Below are positions 24,551 to 32,844 of a DNA stretch of 40,359 nucleotides, piece after piece. Under the pieces are notes generated by a model, which worked only from the letters and a program-made list of their open reading frames with translations, made no database searches and was not told the DNA's origin. Position 1 is the stretch's first letter, and the number at the start of each line of letters is the position of its first letter. The position numbers and the translations under genes are program-made. Source of the DNA: a bacterium. Its GTDB lineage: Bacteria; UBP6; UBA1177; JAKLFG01. The DNA lies in contig JAKQHE010000256.1 of assembly GCA_029573155.1 (NCBI GenBank), positions 1 to 40,359 on the forward strand, read 5' to 3'.

Positions 24551-24578
24551 ACCTTACCTTTTTCACCCATACTCGCAA
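24551..24578 (-). promoter_or_regulatory. Likely promoter for the EamA transporter gene
   Basis: TTGCGA (24578-24573) and TAAGGT (24556-24551) are spaced by 16 bp on the minus strand. The leader would be only about 15-20 bases. Confidence 0.4.
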
Positions 24579-24595
24579 GAAAAGAATTTTTGTTG

Positions 24596-24623
24596 TTGCC
24601 TGCGGAAAAACTTTTGTTACAAT
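24596..24623 (+). promoter_or_regulatory. Promoter for the NamZ-type gene
   Basis: TTGCCT (24596-24601) and TACAAT (24618-24623) are spaced by 16 bp, about 31 bases before the ATG at 24655. Confidence 0.5.
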
Positions 24624-24654
24624 GGGCCGATCCACGAACCATGGAGTTCTGCGC

Positions 24655-25845
24655 ATGTCCATTGGTGCACGAACGCATCTCTTCTTCTTCGCCCTTCTCC
24701 TGCCTCTCCTTGTCGAGGCGCGGGGGCAGGTGGGACTCGATGTACTCGAGGCGCGCGGCTTCGACGCGATAGCCGGGGAAAGGGTGGCGCTCGTGGTCAA
24801 CCACACCGCACGCAACGCTGACGGGAAACATATCATCGACCTTCTGCTCGACGGGAAAAAGGCAACGGTGGTCCGCATCTTCACCCCGGAACACGGCCTG
24901 ACGGGGCTTTCCGACGAAGCGGTCGCCGATTCGACCTACCGCAATGTCCCAGTCGTGTCGCTCTACGGCAAGGAGAAGAAGCCGAAGCCCGAACTGCTGA
25001 CCGACGTCGATGCCGTCGTGTTCGATGTGCAGGATGTCGGCGCCCGCTACTACACCTATCCGGCGACGCTCGCCTACACCCTCGAAGCGGCGAAGGCGGC
25101 TGGAAAGAAAGTGATCGTTCTCGACCGCCCGAACCCCGCCGGCGGATCGGTCGTCGCGGGGTTCGTCCCTCCCGTCGAACTCACTGGGAAGTTCACCAGT
25201 CTCTACTCCATCCCGACCCGCCACGGGATGACCATCGGAGAGTTGGCTCGCCTTTTCAACGACCACTTCGGCATCGGCGCGACGCTTGAGGTGGTCGCGA
25301 TGAGCGGCTGGACGCGGACGATGCTCTGGCAGGACACCGGTCTGCCGTGGGTCCCGCCGTCACCAAATCTGAAAAGCCCTGACGCGGCGCTCATCTACGC
25401 CGGGATGGGGTGGATAGAGACGACCAACATTTCGGTCGGTCGCGGCACCGAAGCGCCGTTCTTCCTCTACGGAGCACCCTTCATCGACGGGACGAAATGG
25501 GCCGCCGCGCTGAAAAAAGCGCTCCCCGCCGGAGTGTCCGCCGCGCCGGCGACCTTCACCCCCGCCGATAAACTGCACCGCCACTTCGGCAAAGAGTGCG
25601 GCGGCGTGCGGCTGACGGTGAATGACCTTTCCGCCGATCTGTTCGCCGCGGGGCTCGCGATGCTGCGGACGCTCTCCACCCTTTTCCCCGACTTCGACCC
25701 GACCTCCGACTTCGCCATCAGCATGGGCAAGGCGGGTATCGACAAACGGCTCAAGAACGGAGAGACGGTGAAGAAGATACTCGCCGAGGCGGCGGCCGAC
25801 TGCAAGAAATTCAAGAAGATCCGGAAGAAATATCTGCTGTACTAG
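24655..25845 (+). CDS. namZ: Secreted exo-N-acetylmuramidase NamZ-like (DUF1343)
   Basis: Family members (DUF1343, glycoside hydrolase GH171) remove N-acetylmuramic acid from the non-reducing ends of peptidoglycan fragments. The 396-residue product has a signal peptide (MSIGARTHLFFFALLLPLLVEA) and a conserved N-terminal domain including ALVVNHTARNADGKHIIDLL, FTPEHGLTG, VVSLYGKEKKP and VFDVQDVGARYYTYPATL. DRPNPAGGSVV and a C-terminal domain with SPNLKSPDAALIYAGMGWIE follow. The start at 24655 is downstream of the promoter and has GGAG 8 bases before it; the longer reading would begin upstream of the promoter. Its TAG overlaps that of the convergent synthase gene (CTAG). Confidence 0.88.
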   Translation: MSIGARTHLFFFALLLPLLVEARGQVGLDVLEARGFDAIAGERVALVVNHTARNADGKHIIDLLLDGKKATVVRIFTPEHGLTGLSDEAVADSTYRNVPVVSLYGKEKKPKPELLTDVDAVVFDVQDVGARYYTYPATLAYTLEAAKAAGKKVIVLDRPNPAGGSVVAGFVPPVELTGKFTSLYSIPTRHGMTIGELARLFNDHFGIGATLEVVAMSGWTRTMLWQDTGLPWVPPSPNLKSPDAALIYAGMGWIETTNISVGRGTEAPFFLYGAPFIDGTKWAAALKKALPAGVSAAPATFTPADKLHRHFGKECGGVRLTVNDLSADLFAAGLAMLRTLSTLFPDFDPTSDFAISMGKAGIDKRLKNGETVKKILAEAAADCKKFKKIRKKYLLY

Positions 25846-26762
25846 ACCCTTCTCAGGACCGAACTGCCCCACGACAGCCCGATGCCGAACCCGCAGATGA
25901 AGTAGTGCTTGTGCTGCTTGTTGTGGAGTTCCTTCTCGAGCAGGAGCGGTATCGAACTCGACACCGTGTTGCCGTAGTCGCGGCAGTCCCACGGCATCTT
26001 ATCGGGACTGATGTCGAGGTTCTCGCTGATGACCTTGTGCATGAATCGGCTCGCCTGATGCATGATCCAGCGGTCTATCTCTTCCTTCTTGAGGTTGTTC
26101 TTCTCAAGCGTCCGGCGGACATTCTCGGGCACATATTTGGCTACGAACTTCACGACCGCCGGACCATTCATGTAGAGCCAGTTGTCGACCAGTTTTATCT
26201 CGCGCCACTTTTCGCTGAGATTGCCGAAGACATACTTGCCCGGCACAAGCACCGGGTCATCGGTGATGTAGGTCGCCGTCGCGCCGTCGCCGAACAGGAG
26301 CGAGGTGTTCTTGTCCTCGGGGTTGACGCACTTGGTGTAGGGATCGGCGGTGATCAAGAGACCGCGCGTCATACCGTTCTCCTTCATGAAGCCGGTGATG
26401 ACCGACAGACCATACATGAAGCCAGAGCAACCGAGCGGGATGTCGAACGAGGCACAGGTGTAGGGCAGACCGATCTTCTCGTGCAGTATCGTCCCGGCGT
26501 GCGGCATCCGCTCGTCGGGATTCTGCGTGACGAAGACAAGCACCTCGACCTTCGTGCGGTCGATGTCGATCTTCGAGGCAAGGTGCTGGAAGGCTTTGTA
26601 GCCCATGTCGGTCGCCTCTTCGCCGGGGTCACGGAAGGCATGGCGATCGACGCCGATCTTGTCGCGCAGGAAGGTGTCGTCGATGCCCCACTTCTCTTTT
26701 TTGTCGTGATTGGGCTCACGACCGACCGGAATGTAGATGCCGATTTCCTTGATACCAAGCAT
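25842..26762 (-). CDS. Beta-ketoacyl-ACP synthase III-like enzyme
   Basis: This 306-residue thiolase-fold protein has the Cys-His-Asn catalytic set of KAS III enzymes: C112 (PLGCSGF), H235 (WIMHQASR) and N265 (DYGNTVSSSIP). An N-terminal region like FabH is followed by GDGATATYI around 158-165. KAS III condenses an acyl-CoA starter with malonyl-ACP; the substrate could be ordinary fatty acid initiation or a secondary route, and the FabH-specific identity is not proven. There are no other fatty acid genes nearby, so a housekeeping fab cluster is not supported. The ATG at 26762 has GAGG 7 bases upstream. It is divergent from the HD-GYP gene. Confidence 0.88.
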   Translation of the reverse strand: MLGIKEIGIYIPVGREPNHDKKEKWGIDDTFLRDKIGVDRHAFRDPGEEATDMGYKAFQHLASKIDIDRTKVEVLVFVTQNPDERMPHAGTILHEKIGLPYTCASFDIPLGCSGFMYGLSVITGFMKENGMTRGLLITADPYTKCVNPEDKNTSLLFGDGATATYITDDPVLVPGKYVFGNLSEKWREIKLVDNWLYMNGPAVVKFVAKYVPENVRRTLEKNNLKKEEIDRWIMHQASRFMHKVISENLDISPDKMPWDCRDYGNTVSSSIPLLLEKELHNKQHKHYFICGFGIGLSWGSSVLRRV

Positions 26763-26815
26763 TGTTAGGCCTCTTTTCTGTACTCAGAGTTCAAAAATCG
26801 GGACCAACGGGAGCG

Positions 26816-26843
26816 ACACTACGCCGCAAAAAAACTTTGTCAA
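26816..26843 (-). promoter_or_regulatory. Promoter for the KAS III-like gene
   Basis: TTGACA (26843-26838) and TAGTGT (26821-26816) are spaced by 16 bp on the minus strand. Confidence 0.55.
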
Positions 26844-26875
26844 GAATTGTTTATGGTTCGGTGAGCAATTTCTTT

Positions 26876-26894
26876 AGTAAATGAAACATTTACT
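26876..26894. promoter_or_regulatory. Perfect 19-bp palindrome, candidate operator
   Basis: AGTAAATGAAACATTTACT is an exact inverted repeat (8-bp arms, 3-base centre) in the A/T-rich gap between two divergent genes. It is 33 bp upstream of the -35 of the synthase promoter and about 60 bp upstream of the HD-GYP promoter. An 8-3-8 dyad of this length is typical of a dimeric repressor site. A weak hairpin is also possible but a terminator is unlikely here. Confidence 0.55.
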
Positions 26895-26952
26895 TTTCTT
26901 CCGGAAAAAAGGTCCGTTGCAAAAAAAACTTCGCCAAAACAGCATTTTCCTC

Positions 26953-26980
26953 TTGTATGCCGATATTTTTTCGCTATACT
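26953..26980 (+). promoter_or_regulatory. Promoter for the HD-GYP response regulator
   Basis: TTGTAT (26953-26958) and TATACT (26975-26980) are spaced by 16 bp, about 30 bases before the GTG start at 27010. Confidence 0.6.
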
Positions 26981-27009
26981 CCCCCTTGGTCCGCGAGTGA
27001 AGAGGCACC

Positions 27010-28755
27010 GTGAAGATAGTAAACATCGTCGACCTGAACCTCGTCAAGATATTCCTCAGCAAGTTCTATCTTGCGCACGGTCTTGATTACCTTTTCATCG
27101 TCCCCCACAAAGAAACTATAGAGAAACAGATACCGCTCTTCCAGCCCGATCTGATCCTGTTGCAACACCAGTACTCGGAGGCCCCCGTCGAAGACATTGT
27201 CGCGCAGGTCCGCGCCCTGACACCGGCGCCGATAGCCGTTTTTTTCCTCAGGTCGGATAAGGAAACGGTGAAACGGTTTTCTTCTCTGGGCAAAAAGGGG
27301 AAGGATCTCTTTTTCTACGACAAGCACTCGTTCGCGCAGGAGTTCGAGGATCTTCTCAACCGGCAAACGACCGGCATCTCACGCGAACAGGTCGCCGCCG
27401 AGAACGAGGTGCGGCATTCCCTGCTCTTTGCCGATGACAGCGCCGTGATGCGCCACTTTGTGCGCCGCGCACTGGCCGACCGCCCCATTACGCTCCATGT
27501 CGCCGACGACGGCGCCGAGGCGTGGGACCTGTATCAGGAACATCTGCCCAACCTCGTCATCACCGATATCGAAATGCCGCGGATGGACGGGCTACAACTC
27601 TGCAAGAAGATAAAAGAGAACAATCAGGGGCGTTTCATCCCGGTCATCATCCTGTCGAACAAGAAAAAACCGATAGACATCGACACCGCCTTCGATATCG
27701 GCGCGGACGATTATCTCACCAAACCGACCACCACCGAGGAATTCAATCACAAGATAGACGAATATCTCTCGGTCCTCGACCGTAAACAACGCAACAAGAT
27801 ACTTCTCGCGGACGACAGCAAGGTGTCGAGCGAGATCATCACCCACGCGCTCGTGAAGAACAGTCTGCAGGTCCTGCACGCCGTCGACGGCGAGACCGCC
27901 TTTGACCTCGCGGTGCGCGAACGGCCCGACATCATCATCACCGACATCGAGGTGCCGCGCCTCAACGGTTACGAACTGGCGAAAAAGGTGCGCCAACACC
28001 CTGATCTCAAGGAGACATCGCTCATCATGATGAGCGCCCGCGACCGGCGAAGCGACATCAAAAAGGGAGAGAAACTCGGCATCTCGCGCTATTTCATCAA
28101 GCCGTTCGATGTCGAGAAACTGGTCATCGTGGTCGAACAACTGCTTCTGGAAAAGTACAACATCTACCAGAAAGAGTATGAGTACATGCTCTCCACGATA
28201 CAGTCGCTCATCACGGCGCTCGAGGCACGCGACCACTACACCAAGGGACACACCCAGCGCGTCAGCGCCTACGCCTCGCGGCTCGGTCGCTTCATCGGCA
28301 TGTCATCTTACGCGCTCAAGGAACTCGAGATCGGCTCGAACCTCCACGATGTCGGCAAGATCGGCGTCCGCGATGACATTCTGCTCAAACCGGGCCGCCT
28401 ATCGGCCGAGGAGTACGCGAAGATACAGGAACACGCGATCATCGGCGCCGAGATACTCCGTCCGCTGAAATTGCTCGAGAACATCATTCCGCTCATCCTC
28501 TTTCATCACGAACGGTGGGACGGACGCGGGTATCCCTCCATGATACACGGCGACAAGATACCGCTAGGTGCCCGTATCATCGCGATCGCTGACACCTACG
28601 ACGCCATAACCTCCGATCGCCCCTACCGCAAGGCGCTCTCTCAGGAGGATGCGCTTCAGATCATTCGCGAGAACCTCGGTAAACAGTTCTGTCCTGAGAC
28701 CGGCAGGGCCTTTCTGGCCATGATGGAAACCGAAGGGGCTACTCTGCCCAAATAA
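27010..28755 (+). CDS. Multi-receiver HD-GYP domain protein (predicted c-di-GMP phosphodiesterase)
   Basis: The 581-residue protein has three receiver-like domains and an HD-GYP domain. The first (about 1-125) is degenerate: the expected phospho-Asp is replaced by Q52 in PDLILLQHQ. The second (about 135-255) has D186 and K238; the third (about 262-380) has D312 and K364. The HD-GYP domain (about 395-575) retains H446/D447 and G507-Y508-P509 in HHERWDGRGYP, so it should hydrolyse c-di-GMP. It is a response regulator with an output enzyme and no DNA-binding domain. The start is GTG at 27010 with AGAGGC before it. The PilZ gene follows by 93 bp with its own promoter. Confidence 0.95.
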   Translation: MKIVNIVDLNLVKIFLSKFYLAHGLDYLFIVPHKETIEKQIPLFQPDLILLQHQYSEAPVEDIVAQVRALTPAPIAVFFLRSDKETVKRFSSLGKKGKDLFFYDKHSFAQEFEDLLNRQTTGISREQVAAENEVRHSLLFADDSAVMRHFVRRALADRPITLHVADDGAEAWDLYQEHLPNLVITDIEMPRMDGLQLCKKIKENNQGRFIPVIILSNKKKPIDIDTAFDIGADDYLTKPTTTEEFNHKIDEYLSVLDRKQRNKILLADDSKVSSEIITHALVKNSLQVLHAVDGETAFDLAVRERPDIIITDIEVPRLNGYELAKKVRQHPDLKETSLIMMSARDRRSDIKKGEKLGISRYFIKPFDVEKLVIVVEQLLLEKYNIYQKEYEYMLSTIQSLITALEARDHYTKGHTQRVSAYASRLGRFIGMSSYALKELEIGSNLHDVGKIGVRDDILLKPGRLSAEEYAKIQEHAIIGAEILRPLKLLENIIPLILFHHERWDGRGYPSMIHGDKIPLGARIIAIADTYDAITSDRPYRKALSQEDALQIIRENLGKQFCPETGRAFLAMMETEGATLPK

Positions 28756-28784
28756 CCGATGTTTCGCGGCACAGAATGGTTTTG

Positions 28785-28813
28785 TTGATTTCCGCATGCC
28801 CGTCGCTTATAAT
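28785..28813 (+). promoter_or_regulatory. Promoter for the PilZ gene
   Basis: TTGATT (28785-28790) and a consensus TATAAT (28808-28813) are spaced by 17 bp, 35 bases before the PilZ ATG. Confidence 0.65.
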
Positions 28814-28848
28814 CGGTCCGTTTTGGGCGAAAGTTTCAGGAGCGCCGC

Positions 28849-29247
28849 ATGGACGAACAGACGAAACGGGACAAGGACGATGTCATATATACCCGCAGTT
28901 CCAAGCGGGTGGATGTCGAACTCGGGGTCTCCTTCGAGATGGCCGATGAGGGTCCTCATAAATTCTACACCGGTATCACGCAGGACATCTCCCAGGGGGG
29001 CGTTTTCCTCGCCACCCACCGCATCCTTCCCATCGGCGACAAGGTCCGGCTGACCTTCTCTCTTTCGGGGCGCGAGATATCGGCCCAGGCCGAGGTGGTC
29101 TGGTCCTGCGACTCGGTGACCGCAGCGACCTACACCGGTCCCGGCATGGGACTGCGTTTCATGTCCATCAGTGAAGAGGACAAACGCTTCATCGAGGAAT
29201 ATGTGAAGCAGCGGGAGACCATCTATTACGACGATGGCGAACTCTGA
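28849..29247 (+). CDS. PilZ-domain c-di-GMP-binding protein
   Basis: This 132-residue single-domain protein has the PilZ signatures: the basic RSSKR near residue 17-21 and the D/N-x-S-x-x-G motif as DISQGGVF (about 46-53), followed by the beta-barrel strands ending GPGMGLRFMSIS. PilZ domains bind cyclic di-GMP and pass the signal to motility, polysaccharide or gliding machinery. The ATG at 28849 follows AGGAG. Its neighbour is an HD-GYP protein predicted to degrade the same messenger, which supports a local signalling role; the target is unknown. Confidence 0.9.
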   Translation: MDEQTKRDKDDVIYTRSSKRVDVELGVSFEMADEGPHKFYTGITQDISQGGVFLATHRILPIGDKVRLTFSLSGREISAQAEVVWSCDSVTAATYTGPGMGLRFMSISEEDKRFIEEYVKQRETIYYDDGEL

Positions 29248-29291
29248 CATAACCGTTCCGGGCACTAGACCAACATAATGTGGAGGATACC

Positions 29292-31208
29292 ATGAAGATC
29301 GTGATCGCGTGTGCGGTCGCCGCTTTTTTAAGCGTCGCCGCCTGTCATTCTTCGGCTCAGCAACCGGGAGCTCAGTCTCAACAGGTCGACCGGGCGAACA
29401 TACCCGACAAGTACAAATGGACGCCCAGCCACATCTACGCCACCCCGCAGGATTTCGAGGCCGACTTCGATACGGCGAGCAAGATCGTCCTGCAACTGAA
29501 GGGGTTCTCCGGTACGCTCGGCAACAAGGAGAGCGCCCGTACCGCCCTCAAGACCTATTTCGAGGGGATGCGCACGCTCTACAACCTCGAGACCTACGCG
29601 AGCCGCATCAAGGACAGCGACATGAACGATGTCGAGGCACAAAAGATCGCCGGTCGCGTCGAGACGCTTTTCACCTCGTTCATCGCCGCCGCAAGTTTCC
29701 TGCAACCTGAGATACTGAAACTCTCCGACGAGACGATCAAGGACTATCTTGCCGACGAGACCTTTAAGGATCTCCGCAGACCGCTCTCCGAGATGGCCCG
29801 CTGGAAACCACACACCCTGACCGTCGCCGAGGAAAAGGTGCTTGCCGAATTCACCGGGACCGCCTACGGCCCCTATGAGGCGTACACCACCTTCACGACC
29901 ACCGACATGCCGCGCCCCGACATCACCTTCTTGAACGGCGAAACGGTCCGGCTCGACGATGCGATGTATGTGAAGTACCGCACCTCCTTCGACCGCAACG
30001 ACCGTAAGTTGCTCTTCGAGTCCTTCTGGGACACCTACGGCCACTACCAGAACACCTTCAGCAAGACGCTCACCTATCAGACCAAATACTACACCACTGC
30101 GGCACGACTCAAGAAGTTTTCCTCCTCTCTGGAGAGCAAACAATTCGAAAAGGAACTGCCGCCCGACTTCTACGACAAACTCATCGCACACATCCGCTCC
30201 ATCCTGCCGGCACTTCATGAGTATATGGCCTTCCGGAAAGAGATGTTGGCCGTCGACAAGGTGCGCCCCTACGACATGTATGTGCCGCTCACGACCGCCG
30301 AATACAAGAAACACTACTCCTACGAGGAGGCGGCCGATATCATAAACGCGGCGGTCTCACCGATGACCGACGAATTCAAAGAGGCGATAAAAAAGGGCAT
30401 GACCCCCGGAAGCGGATGGGTGGATGTGTACCCGTCCAAAGGCAAAGCCGACGGCGCCTACTGCGCCAGCGGGACCGTTACCAATCACCCCTTCGTCCTT
30501 CTCAACTGGACCGACGATTATGACTCACTTTCGACCATGGCTCATGAGATGGGCCACGCCATGCACTCCTATTTCTCGAACAAATATCAGCCGTTCCCGA
30601 CCGCCGACTACAATCTCTTCAACGCCGAAGCGGCATCCATCTTCAACGAGATACTGCTTTCCGCCCACCTCCTGAAGAACACGAAGGATACCGAGGAGCG
30701 GATATTCCTCCTGAACAACTTCGTCGAGATGACGCGCGGCACCGTTTTCCGTCAGGCGCTGTTCGCCGAGTTCGAGAAAAGATTCTACGATGTCGTCGAA
30801 CAGGGCTCACCGCTTACCCCCGATGTCATGAAGAAACTCTACAAAGAGATAAACGAGGAATACTACGGCGCCTCGAAAGGGCTGTACGAGATGGAGGACC
30901 GCTACGCCGTCGAGTGGTCGTACATCCCCCATTTCTACTACAATTATTACGTGTTCCAGTATGTGGTCGGCTTTGTCGCCGCGCTGACGCTCGGCACCAA
31001 GGTGATCGAGGGACAGATACCGGCCGCCCAGTATGTCGACGGACTTCTTTCGGCCGGCGGCTCGAAGTCACCGCTCGAGATATTCCGCGATGCCGGCATC
31101 GACATGACCAGCGATGAACCGTTCAAACTGACCGAAAAGATATTCAGGGAACGGCTCTCCGAACTGCGGGAACTTCTCAAGGCGCAGAAAACAACCTCAC
31201 AGAAGTAG
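29292..31208 (+). CDS. pepF: Lipoprotein oligoendopeptidase F (M3 family)
   Basis: This 638-residue zinc metallopeptidase has the HExxH motif (AHEMGHAMHSYF, H418, E419, H422) and the M3B downstream Glu region (FNAEAASIFNEILLSAHLL). The rest is alpha-helical as in PepF enzymes, which cleave short peptides. It starts with a signal peptide ending in SVAAC, so it is predicted to be a lipoprotein of the outer membrane or periplasm rather than the usual cytoplasmic enzyme. The start at 29292 has GGAGG 5 bases upstream; the reading from 29280 would put that site inside the gene. It follows the PilZ gene by 44 bp and could be cotranscribed with it. Confidence 0.93.
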   Translation: MKIVIACAVAAFLSVAACHSSAQQPGAQSQQVDRANIPDKYKWTPSHIYATPQDFEADFDTASKIVLQLKGFSGTLGNKESARTALKTYFEGMRTLYNLETYASRIKDSDMNDVEAQKIAGRVETLFTSFIAAASFLQPEILKLSDETIKDYLADETFKDLRRPLSEMARWKPHTLTVAEEKVLAEFTGTAYGPYEAYTTFTTTDMPRPDITFLNGETVRLDDAMYVKYRTSFDRNDRKLLFESFWDTYGHYQNTFSKTLTYQTKYYTTAARLKKFSSSLESKQFEKELPPDFYDKLIAHIRSILPALHEYMAFRKEMLAVDKVRPYDMYVPLTTAEYKKHYSYEEAADIINAAVSPMTDEFKEAIKKGMTPGSGWVDVYPSKGKADGAYCASGTVTNHPFVLLNWTDDYDSLSTMAHEMGHAMHSYFSNKYQPFPTADYNLFNAEAASIFNEILLSAHLLKNTKDTEERIFLLNNFVEMTRGTVFRQALFAEFEKRFYDVVEQGSPLTPDVMKKLYKEINEEYYGASKGLYEMEDRYAVEWSYIPHFYYNYYVFQYVVGFVAALTLGTKVIEGQIPAAQYVDGLLSAGGSKSPLEIFRDAGIDMTSDEPFKLTEKIFRERLSELRELLKAQKTTSQK

Positions 31209-31227
31209 CGGGGTCGGACCGGAACAC

Positions 31228-32124
31228 CTATTCCTCCTGCTCCTCCTCTCCATCCTTTTCCCCTTCAGAAGACTCATCTTCGTCCTTTTCGATGTCTTGG
31301 ACCAGTTTATTCTTCTTCCAGGTACCCTCCAGCCGCTGGGCACCGGGACAGGTCAATACACCGTGGCCTTCGTAGGAGCCGTTCTTGAACCCGCCGGTAT
31401 ATTCGCACCCGTTCTTCATGGTCAACCGTCCCTCACCGGCGATCTTCCCATTTTTGAACTCGCCTTCGTACACCTTACCGTCCTTGAAGGTATAGGTCCC
31501 CTGCCCATGCACGATACCATCCTCGAAAGTGCCTTCGTATCGCTCGCCTGATGTGTACTTCATGACCCCATACCCGTGTTTTTTGTCCTCTCTCCACTCG
31601 CCGTCGTAGAGATCGCCGTTGGGATAGGAAAGCGTCCCCTTGCCCTGCCGTTTGCCGTTCTCGAAATCGCCGTTGTACTGCGTTTCGTCGATATAGCGGA
31701 ACACGCCCTTCCCGCGAATGATGTCGTTAACGAAAGCCCCCTCGTAAACATTCCCGCTTTTGAAACGCATGGTGCCGGTACCATGCATCTGGTCGTCCTT
31801 GAACTGACCGGTGTAGATATCGCCGTTCGGGAAGGTCAGTGTCCCTTCACCGTTGAAGCGGTTGTTGAAGAACTGTCCTTCATACACCTTGCCTTCCTTG
31901 AAGAGGTATTTACCTTTTCCTTCCATCAAACCGTTCTTGACCTCGCCGATGTACTTGTCGCCGTTCTTGAAGTTGACTGACTCCTCCGTGAAAGGATTGT
32001 TCCCATCATCGATGACCTGTTTTTTCTTTTTTGGGGCCGCTTCTTCTTCTTGGGGCGCCGACGCACAGGATAGTACGAAAGACAGCGCAAGCACGGGGAC
32101 AAGGAACATCGATACGCTCCGCAT
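31228..32124 (-). CDS. MORN-repeat lipoprotein
   Basis: The 298-residue product has a lipobox (SFVLSC, Cys20), an acidic and Lys-rich linker, and about ten tandem MORN repeats of 23 residues (YEGQFxNxxxxGxGTxxFPNG-type) from about residue 58 to 275. A Glu/Asp-rich tail follows (KDEDESSEGEKDGEEEQEE). MORN repeats form beta-hairpin rods that mediate protein or lipid contact. In bacteria most MORN proteins are uncharacterised. The ATG at 32124 has AGAGG upstream. It converges on pepF with a 19-bp gap and diverges from the small secreted protein gene. Confidence 0.9.
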   Translation of the reverse strand: MRSVSMFLVPVLALSFVLSCASAPQEEEAAPKKKKQVIDDGNNPFTEESVNFKNGDKYIGEVKNGLMEGKGKYLFKEGKVYEGQFFNNRFNGEGTLTFPNGDIYTGQFKDDQMHGTGTMRFKSGNVYEGAFVNDIIRGKGVFRYIDETQYNGDFENGKRQGKGTLSYPNGDLYDGEWREDKKHGYGVMKYTSGERYEGTFEDGIVHGQGTYTFKDGKVYEGEFKNGKIAGEGRLTMKNGCEYTGGFKNGSYEGHGVLTCPGAQRLEGTWKKNKLVQDIEKDEDESSEGEKDGEEEQEE

Positions 32125-32163
32125 GCGTTAACCTCTCTTGATGATGACCTTACACCGGGTAGG

Positions 32164-32191
32164 AGTGTAGCGCCGAAGCAGGGAAAGTCAA
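32164..32191 (-). promoter_or_regulatory. Promoter for the MORN lipoprotein gene
   Basis: TTGACT (32191-32186) and TACACT (32169-32164) are spaced by 16 bp on the minus strand. The 11 bases TTGACTTTCCC are the same as at the glycosyltransferase promoter (4403-4431). Confidence 0.6.
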
Positions 32192-32230
32192 ACAGAGCCA
32201 TCCCCAGCGACGGCTTTCTCCTTAAGGGGC

Positions 32231-32258
32231 TTGCTATTTCGATCCAAGGCCCTATAAT
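32231..32258 (+). promoter_or_regulatory. Promoter for the small secreted protein and trxA
   Basis: TTGCTA (32231-32236) and consensus TATAAT (32253-32258) are spaced by 16 bp. An ATG at 32257 lies in the -10 region, so the start of the following gene must be further downstream. Confidence 0.65.
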
Positions 32259-32295
32259 GAACACCGGTCGAGTAACTTGGATACAGGGGGTTTTC

Positions 32296-32823
32296 ATGAG
32301 AACGATCATTGGGTCGCTGGTCATGCTTTTTGTTGTTGGCACCTTCGCGCAGGAAGCGACGATCACCACGGCGAGCGGGAAGACCATCAAGGCGAAGATA
32401 GCCAAGATAGAGGCCGAGAAATACAACGGCACCGGTCGAGCGCCCGCGAACGAATTTGCGGTCGTTCAAGGGAACAGCGAATACCTGCTCTCCTTCGACA
32501 AGATATCTTCGCTCAAACTGCTCGAAACCGACGATATGTCTTGCTACGAGGATTCGGCCTACAAGCCGACCCGCGAGTTTTGTTCGAAAAAACTGGTCTA
32601 CGAGGTCAAACTTAAGATCCCTGACAAGAACAAGCAGAAAATAGAGATCGTGGATGAGCGCAAATTCATCTTCACCCTCGCCGGTCAGCCCGACCCCATC
32701 GTGACCTTCTTCTACAAGATACAGGCAAGCGACGAAGGAAAGGAGGCCGAGACCAACCTCAAGCAGATCGAGAACATGGTCAAGGACTTCCAGCAGAACG
32801 GCATTAAATCCATAAAATTCTAG
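32296..32823 (+). CDS. Small secreted protein of unknown function
   Basis: The 175-residue product has a signal peptide (MRTIIGSLVMLFVVGTFAQ) and no recognised domain. The mature protein is Lys-rich, beta- and alpha-mixed, with two Cys (C89 and C102 by my count) that could form a disulfide. I chose the ATG at 32296 (AGGGGG 5 bases upstream) because the reading from 32257 starts within the -10 of the promoter. It is followed by thioredoxin after 21 bp, so the pair is probably an operon. Function is unknown. Confidence 0.72.
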   Translation: MRTIIGSLVMLFVVGTFAQEATITTASGKTIKAKIAKIEAEKYNGTGRAPANEFAVVQGNSEYLLSFDKISSLKLLETDDMSCYEDSAYKPTREFCSKKLVYEVKLKIPDKNKQKIEIVDERKFIFTLAGQPDPIVTFFYKIQASDEGKEAETNLKQIENMVKDFQQNGIKSIKF

Positions 32824-32844
32824 CGATCAGCCACGGAGGGACCT

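Noticed and set aside
23648-24772. 374-codon plus-strand ORF opposite the EamA transporter gene
   Set aside because: Antisense to a ten-helix transporter; the translation is highly charged and repetitive with no signal of a real protein.
25842-26762. Ketoacyl synthase as part of a biosynthetic gene cluster
   Set aside because: No acyl carrier protein, reductase, polyketide synthase or tailoring gene is nearby; the gene stands alone.
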